This document shows, piece after piece, positions 59,542 through 64,000 of a DNA stretch of 64,000 bases. The position numbers and the translations under genes were made by a program. This stretch comes from Actinomycetota bacterium (GTDB taxonomy: Bacteria; Actinomycetota; Thermoleophilia; Gaiellales; Gaiellaceae): NCBI GenBank assembly GCA_005888315.1, contig VAWH01000024.1, forward strand, positions 19,011 through 83,010. Reading direction: 5' to 3'. The notes beneath the pieces were generated by a model. That model was not told where the DNA came from, did not search any database, and saw only the letters and a list, made by a program, of their open reading frames with translations. The stretch's first letter is position 1, and each line of letters opens with the position of its first letter.

Positions 59542-60714
59542 ATGAGTTCGTACCGCGACTTCCTCCAGGACACGAGAGAGCAGATCGACGAGATCGAAGT
59601 CGGCCGAGCACGCGAGGTTCGCGACGAGGCTGACGCTCCCGTCTTCCTCGACGTCCGCGAGCGCGAAGAATGGGACGAAGGGCACATCCCCGGCGCAGTC
59701 CACATCCCGCGCGGCTGGCTGGAGTCTCGGATCGAGCAGGCCGTCCCGAGCCGCGAGACGCCGATCATCGCCTACTGCGCGTCCGGCAACCGCTCGGTGT
59801 TCGCGTCCAAGACGCTGGAGGAGCTCGGCTACGTGCACGTCGTCTCGCTCGCCGGCGGTATCAACGACTGGAAGAGGCACGGCTTTCCGCTCGAGGTCTC
59901 CGCCGGTGCGCTCGGGCCCGAGCAGCGCACGCGCTACAGCCGTCACCTGCTGATCCCGGAGGTCGGCGAGGAAGGTCAGCTGAAGCTGCTGCAGTCGCGG
60001 ATCCTGCTGATCGGCGCCGGCGGCCTCGGCTCGCCGGCGGCGCTGTACCTCGCCGCGGCCGGAGTCGGCACGCTCGGGATCATCGACGCCGACGTCGTCG
60101 ACGAGACCAACCTGCAGCGCCAGATCCTGCACTCGACCGCCTCGCTCGGCGAGCCGAAGGTCGAGTCGGCCGCGCGGACGATTCGAGAGCTCAATCCCGA
60201 CGTCGAGGTCAAGGCCTACAAGGAGCAGCTGACCTCGGAGAACATCGAGCGGATCCTCGACGACGGCTGGGATGTGATCGTCGACGGCGCCGACAACTTC
60301 CCGACCCGCTACCTCGTCAACGACGCAGCCGTCTGGCACAACATCGCGCTCGTGCACGGCTCGATCTTCCGCTTCGAGGGGCAGGCCACCGTCTTCAAGC
60401 CGCACGAGGGTCCGTGCTATCGCTGCCTCTTCCCGCAGCCGCCGCCGCCGGAGCTGGCGCCGAGCTGCGCCGAGGGCGGTGTGCTCGGAGTGCTGCCGGG
60501 CGTAATCGGCTCGCTCCAGGCGAGCGAGGCGATCAAGCTCGCACTCGGAATCGGCGAGCCGCTGATCGGGCGCCTGCTGCTGTTCGACGCGCTGACGACG
60601 ACCTTCACCGAAGTTGCGCTCCGCCGTGACCCGGACTGCCCGGTCTGTGGCGAGAGCCCGACAATCACCGAATACGTCGACTACGTCGAGTTCTGCAATC
60701 CGGTGCGCGCATGA
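59542..60714 (+). CDS. Rhodanese-ThiF/MoeB fusion (sulfur-carrier activating enzyme)
   Basis: 390 residues. N-terminal rhodanese (residues 10-115) with active-site Cys79 in C-A-S-G-N-R-S; the ThiF/MoeB E1-like adenylyltransferase follows (GAGGLGS at 158-164), with two C-x-x-C pairs (CYRC near 293, CPVC near 372) for zinc. It would adenylate the C-terminal Gly of the next gene's carrier and load it with sulfur. In MoeZ/MOCS3 the rhodanese is C-terminal; here the order is reversed. It overlaps the carrier gene by 4 bp (ATGA). Confidence 0.9.
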   Translation: MSSYRDFLQDTREQIDEIEVGRAREVRDEADAPVFLDVREREEWDEGHIPGAVHIPRGWLESRIEQAVPSRETPIIAYCASGNRSVFASKTLEELGYVHVVSLAGGINDWKRHGFPLEVSAGALGPEQRTRYSRHLLIPEVGEEGQLKLLQSRILLIGAGGLGSPAALYLAAAGVGTLGIIDADVVDETNLQRQILHSTASLGEPKVESAARTIRELNPDVEVKAYKEQLTSENIERILDDGWDVIVDGADNFPTRYLVNDAAVWHNIALVHGSIFRFEGQATVFKPHEGPCYRCLFPQPPPPELAPSCAEGGVLGVLPGVIGSLQASEAIKLALGIGEPLIGRLLLFDALTTTFTEVALRRDPDCPVCGESPTITEYVDYVEFCNPVRA

Positions 60715-60974
60715 GCGTGGTGCGAATTCCCCCCACACTGCGAACCGAGACGGGCGGCGAGCGCGAGGTGATCGTCGAGGCCGACACCGTCCGCGATCTG
60801 CTCGACGACTTGACGAGCCGTTTCCCGGGCCTGCAGGGTCAGCTCGAATACGCGAACGTCTACGTCGGCGGCGAGGACATCCGCACGCGCGACGGCTTCG
60901 AGACACCGGTCGCCAAGAGCGACACGGTCATCCTGCTGCCGGCGATGGCAGGCGGACAGTCCCTCATTGACTGA
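60711..60974 (+). CDS. cysO: Ubiquitin-like sulfur carrier (CysO/MoaD/ThiS type)
   Basis: 87 residues. Beta-grasp fold ('VVRIPPTLRTETGGEREV', 'NVYVGGEDIRTRDGFETPVAKSDTVILLPAMAGG'). The Gly81-Gly82 pair is followed by Q-S-L-I-D, so it is not C-terminal as in most carriers. The neighbours identify a CysO-type cysteine pathway: a thiocarboxylate on the terminal Gly would donate sulfur to CysM. The five extra residues come from the sequence GGACAGTCCCTC, part of a dispersed repeat at this gene's end. Before use they would need removal. Confidence 0.85.
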   Translation: MSVVRIPPTLRTETGGEREVIVEADTVRDLLDDLTSRFPGLQGQLEYANVYVGGEDIRTRDGFETPVAKSDTVILLPAMAGGQSLID

Positions 60975-61012
60975 GGGCCCGGACTGTCCCTCGCCAGAGG
61001 GACTGTCCCTAC
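60954..61012. repeat. Family ii-related repeat across the cysO-cysM junction
   Basis: GGACAGTCC, GGACTGTCC and GAGGGACTGTCC occur within 59 bp as nested inverted repeats. They encode the last residues of the carrier protein and the first 15 of the CysM protein. Confidence 0.7.
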
Positions 61013-61941
61013 AGACAGCGCGAAGCCTGCTCGACCTGATCGGAGGAACGCCGCTCGTCGAGCTCTCGAAGCTAAATCCGAAGCCGGAAGTCCGCCTCTA
61101 CGCCAAGCTCGAAGGCCAGAACCCGACCGGGTCGATCAAGGACCGCGTCGCGCTCGCCATGATCGAGGACGCCGAAGCGCGCGGCGAGCTCGAGCCCGGA
61201 CGCGAGCTGCTCGAGCCGACGAGCGGGAACACCGGCATCGCGCTTGCGCTCGTCGCGAAGCTCAAGGGCTACTCGCTCACCTGCGTGCTGCCGGAGAACG
61301 TGACCGAGGAGCGCCGGCGCCTGCTGCGCCTCTATGGCGCCGAGATCGTCGAGTCGCCCGGCGCCGAGGGCTCGAACGGCGCCGTTCGCCTCGCGCAGGA
61401 GCTGGCGGCGCGCGACCCCCGCTACTTCATGCCGTTCCAGTACGGCAACCCGGCGAACCCGCAGGCCCACTACGACGGGACGGGTGCCGAGATCGCCGCT
61501 GCGCTCGACCGTATCGATGTCCTCGTGGCAGGCCTGGGCACCGGCGGCACGCTGATGGGGGCCGGGGAGCGGCTCCGCGAGAGCTTCCCGGACCTCGTCG
61601 TCGCCGCGGCCGAGCCGCTGCCCGGCGATCCGGTGATGGGACTCCGCTCGCTCGAGGACGGCTACGTGCCGCCGATCCTCGACGTCTCGAAGCTCGATCG
61701 GAAGCTGCTCGTCTCGAACGCGGAAGCCGTCGCCGGCGTGCGTGCCCTGCTCGACCGGGAAGGCCTTTTCGCGGGCGTCTCGGCAGGGGCCGTCGTCCAC
61801 GTCGCCCGCAAGCTCGCTGCAGAGCTCGACGAGGGCGTCGTCGTCGCGATCCTCGCCGACGCCGGCTGGAAGTATCTCTCCGCCTCCTTCTGGGACGCGG
61901 CCGACGTCGAGCGCGAGATGGAGGCCGATCTCTGGTGGTGA
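60967..61941 (+). CDS. cysM: Cysteine synthase, CysM type
   Basis: 324 residues, TTG start inside the repeat. PLP lysine is Lys58 in 'NPTGSIKDR', followed by 'EPTSGNTGIALA' and 'GTGGTLMGAGERL', typical of fold-type II cysteine synthases. In the presence of a CysO-type carrier it would use O-phosphoserine or O-acetylserine with thiocarboxylated carrier rather than free sulfide. The first 15 residues (repeat-derived) are not conserved. It overlaps the JAMM gene by 7 bp. Confidence 0.93.
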   Translation: MTEGPDCPSPEGLSLQTARSLLDLIGGTPLVELSKLNPKPEVRLYAKLEGQNPTGSIKDRVALAMIEDAEARGELEPGRELLEPTSGNTGIALALVAKLKGYSLTCVLPENVTEERRRLLRLYGAEIVESPGAEGSNGAVRLAQELAARDPRYFMPFQYGNPANPQAHYDGTGAEIAAALDRIDVLVAGLGTGGTLMGAGERLRESFPDLVVAAAEPLPGDPVMGLRSLEDGYVPPILDVSKLDRKLLVSNAEAVAGVRALLDREGLFAGVSAGAVVHVARKLAAELDEGVVVAILADAGWKYLSASFWDAADVEREMEADLWW

Positions 61942-62309
61942 TCAGCGCCGAGGTGCGCGCCGCGCTCGAGGAGCACGCGCGAGCCGAGGCGCCGAACGAA
62001 GCGTGCGGCGTCGTCGTCCTTCGCAACGGCAAGGCCGAGCGCTACGAGCCTGGGCGCAACCGCAGCGCCTCGCCGTATCGCTTCGAGCTCGAGGTCGATC
62101 CCGAGATCTGGTTCCTCGAGGACGACGGCTACGAGCTGGCCGTCTTCCACTCGCACGTCTCGGCGCCGGCACGGCCGTCCCGGACGGATGTCGAGAACAT
62201 CGGCCTCTGGGAAGGCCGGCCGTATCTGATCCTTTCGCTCGGAACGGGAGAGCTGGCCGCCTTCACGATCGAAGGCGGCCGCATCTCGCCGTTCGATCTC
62301 GCTAAGTAG
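61935..62309 (+). CDS. mec: JAMM/Mov34 metalloprotease (Mec+-like)
   Basis: 124 residues. The JAMM motif is complete: Glu22 in 'NEACGVV', then H-S-H at 72-74, x7, S82, x2, D85. In mycobacteria Mec releases cysteine from the CysO-cysteine adduct; JAMM relatives can also trim extra residues from carrier C-termini. Both activities would fit here. It is the last gene of the operon; the convergent cupredoxin gene overlaps it by 8 bp. Confidence 0.92.
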   Translation: MVISAEVRAALEEHARAEAPNEACGVVVLRNGKAERYEPGRNRSASPYRFELEVDPEIWFLEDDGYELAVFHSHVSAPARPSRTDVENIGLWEGRPYLILSLGTGELAAFTIEGGRISPFDLAK

Positions 62310-62664
62310 CCCTGAACGTCCCCTTCATACCGAAGGAGGCGTGGGAGTCGATCGTGCAGACGTACTTGTGCGGGCCCTTCGTCAGGGTGACCCTCAGCGT
62401 CGCCGACTTGCCGGGCCGCAGCTTCACCGTCTTCTTACCGGCGATCTTGAAGTCGTGCGCGATCTTGCCCCTGTTCGTGACCTTGAAGATGAAGACCCCG
62501 TGATGCGCCCTGGTCGTCGAGAGCCTGAACTTGAACTCGGTGGCCTTCACGGTCACGGTCGTCGCCGTCGCGGCTTGCGTGCGCGCGAGCGCGATCGAGG
62601 TCACCCCGAGCACGGCGATGACCGCCGCGAGCGCAATTCCGGTCGAGAGCTTCGGTCTCAGCAT
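62302..62664 (-). CDS. Secreted cupredoxin
   Basis: 120 residues, ATG with AAGGAG upstream. A signal peptide ('AAVIAVLGVTSIALARTQA') precedes a plastocyanin-like barrel with type-1 copper ligands His70, Cys103, His108 and Met113. It would shuttle electrons or hold copper outside the membrane. Partner unknown. Confidence 0.88.
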   Translation of the reverse strand: MLRPKLSTGIALAAVIAVLGVTSIALARTQAATATTVTVKATEFKFRLSTTRAHHGVFIFKVTNRGKIAHDFKIAGKKTVKLRPGKSATLRVTLTKGPHKYVCTIDSHASFGMKGTFRAT

Positions 62665-62758
62665 GTGTCTCCTTGCGGGTAAGGAAGGACGGTGTCCGGC
62701 GCGAGCATACGTGGCCGCGGCCCGCTCCCAGCACGGCTTAACGCCTGTTTAACGCTTC

Positions 62759-64000
62759 TCAGCCTTCGGCCGCCGCGCGCTCTTCGCGAGGCTCGTCCTG
62801 CTCGGGCGCGGGGGCCACCACGAACTGCACCTCGAGCTTCTCGATACGCGAGCCCTCGATCTCGGCCACCTTGAAGTGCAGCCCGTCGTAGTCGACCTCG
62901 TCGCCCTCGGCCGGCGCGCGGCCGATCAGATGGAAGACGAAGCCGGCGACCGTGTGGTAGTCCTCGATGGGCAGCTCGACGCGGAACTTCTCGTTGAAGT
63001 CGTCGATCGGGAAGGTGCCGTCGATCCGCACCGTGTTCTCGTCGACGTGCTCGACCGATTCATCGGGAAGGTCGAACTCGTCCTCGATCTCGCCGACGAT
63101 CTCCTCGAGTAGGTCCTCTAGGGTGACGATTCCGGCCATCGTCCCGTACTCGTCCACGACGACGGCAATGTGGAACTTGGCGCGCCGAAAGTCCGCGAGC
63201 AGCGCCGCCAGATCCTTGGTCTCGGGGACGATGTAGGCGTCGCGCAGCAGCGTTTCGACCTGGACGTTGGCGAATCCCTGGTCGTTCAGCGCCGAGAAGA
63301 GATCGCGCACGTGCAGGATCCCGACGATGTCGTCGAGGGTCTCGCGGTAGACCGGGTAGCGCGTGTACGGGGACTCGATCACCGCGGCCAGGCACTCCTC
63401 GGGCGGCAGGTCGATCGAGAGCGCGACGACCTCGGGCCGCGGCACCATCACGTCCGCGACTTCCTTGTCGGCGAAGTCGAACACCTTGTAGAGCATCTCC
63501 TGCTCCTCCTGCTCGATCTCGCCGTGCTCGGTGGCGCGGCCGAGCAGCATCCGCAGCTCGGCCTCGGATAGGGGCTCGCGCTCGGCTCCCGGGACTTCCA
63601 GGCCCAGCGCGCGCAGGATCAGCTCGGACGCACTCTGCAGGATCCAGATCAGCGGATGCGCGATGAAGAAGAACCCGCGGACCGGCCCGGAAACGCCCAG
63701 CGCCACCCGCTCCGAGTAGCGCAGAGAAGCGCCCTTGGGCACGAGCTCGCCGACGACTACGTGCAGGAAGGTGATGATCAGGAACGCGATCGCCACCGCC
63801 AGGACCGTCGCCAGCACCGGTTCGAGCGCGTGCGAGAGCGCCTGCTCGCCGAGGGCGCCGATACCGAGGCTCGCGAGGGTGACGCCCAGCTGCATGGCGG
63901 CGATGAAGCGCGGCGGGTCGGCCACGATTCGCTGCACCGCCCGGGCGCGGCGGCTCCCCGTCGCGGCGAGCTCCTGGATCTTCGTTCGCCGCGCGGTCAC
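62759..64000 (-). CDS. CNNM/CorC-type transporter-like protein, N-terminus cut by window edge
   Basis: At least 413 residues. The remaining part of the CNNM (DUF21) transmembrane domain ('[20 protein letters not shown]', '[20 protein letters not shown]') precedes two CBS domains ('[22 protein letters not shown]', '[29 protein letters not shown]') and a C-terminal CorC-HlyC domain ('[28 protein letters not shown]'). These proteins are linked to Mg2+ or other cation export. About 25 N-terminal residues are missing beyond position 64000. An Ala/Glu-rich tail ends it. Confidence 0.9.
   Translation of the reverse strand: MTARRTKIQELAATGSRRARAVQRIVADPPRFIAAMQLGVTLASLGIGALGEQALSHALEPVLATVLAVAIAFLIITFLHVVVGELVPKGASLRYSERVALGVSGPVRGFFFIAHPLIWILQSASELILRALGLEVPGAEREPLSEAELRMLLGRATEHGEIEQEEQEMLYKVFDFADKEVADVMVPRPEVVALSIDLPPEECLAAVIESPYTRYPVYRETLDDIVGILHVRDLFSALNDQGFANVQVETLLRDAYIVPETKDLAALLADFRRAKFHIAVVVDEYGTMAGIVTLEDLLEEIVGEIEDEFDLPDESVEHVDENTVRIDGTFPIDDFNEKFRVELPIEDYHTVAGFVFHLIGRAPAEGDEVDYDGLHFKVAEIEGSRIEKLEVQFVVAPAPEQDEPREERAAAEG

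Noticed and set aside
1..64000. CRISPR arrays, tRNA or rRNA genes, prophage
   Set aside because: No regularly spaced direct repeats, no GTTCGAA-type T-loops outside coding genes and no phage structural genes were seen.

Overview
The window is a 64 kb piece of a very GC-rich bacterial chromosome with tightly packed genes, many GTG and TTG starts, and frequent 1-4 bp stop/start overlaps. Gene content points to an actinobacterial lineage, probably a deep-branching Thermoleophilia/Gaiellales-like organism. The evidence is a CysO/CysM/Mec+-type cysteine locus, a nei-lhr pair, a poxvirus-type topoisomerase IB, a LigD polymerase domain protein, a PHO box made of 11-nt repeats, and an AddAB-like helicase-nuclease. 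The lineage is inferred from gene content only. I see no rRNA, tRNA, CRISPR array, prophage or intact insertion sequence.

Layout. 1-8 kb: aconitase (cut by the window edge), an acetyltransferase, an eRF1-like baeRF protein, a DUF488 protein, thioredoxin reductase, a CorA-type transporter, a zinc-ribbon/PAS protein, a 2H phosphoesterase and endonuclease III. 8-16 kb: the AddA/AddB-like pair, a zinc-ribbon mini-protein and topoisomerase IB. 16-22 kb: an isocitrate/isopropylmalate dehydrogenase-family enzyme, HD-GYP protein, DedA protein, acetyltransferase, gamma-glutamyltransferase and a large polytopic membrane protein. 22-26 kb: a parA-ftsZ-unknown operon behind a perfectly duplicated 107-bp promoter segment. 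26-30 kb: bicupin, small membrane and hypothetical proteins. 30-43 kb: nei-lhr repair pair, two HIT-like proteins head to head, an HhH-GPD protein, secreted proteins, an FAD oxidoreductase, a glutaredoxin, LigD polymerase. 43-49 kb: methyltransferase, acyl-CoA dehydrogenase, a DUF1326-DUF2182-DUF1326 cysteine-rich operon and a YtcJ-like amidohydrolase. 49-55 kb: a complete phosphate regulon (pstS, pstCAB-phoU) with a PHO box and an adjacent divergent two-component pair. 55-64 kb: HxlR regulator, M20 peptidase, a primary-type sigma factor, a TPR protein, a sulfur-carrier cysteine-synthesis operon (rhodanese-ThiF, ubiquitin-like carrier, CysM, JAMM protease), a secreted cupredoxin and a CNNM/CorC protein cut by the edge.

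Repeats are the most unusual layer. I see four dispersed families: (i) a GC-rich double-hairpin element carrying CGGGTTTAG or CGGGATTAG, usually at gene ends and once in frame inside lhr; (ii) a 33-bp GGACTGTCCCC-type element with related copies, one of which lies across the cysO-cysM junction; (iii) a 24-bp AT-rich palindrome, once downstream of ggt and once inside the coding N-terminus of the AddA-like gene; (iv) a MITE-like 161-166 bp stem-loop present twice in opposite orientation, each time between two convergent genes, with a compensatory base-pair change between copies.

The best leads for undescribed biology are the DUF1326-DUF2182 operon, the parA-linked FtsZ whose disordered segment is N-terminal instead of C-terminal, the carrier-protein cysteine operon whose carrier has residues after its Gly-Gly, and the covarying convergent-gene stem-loop.
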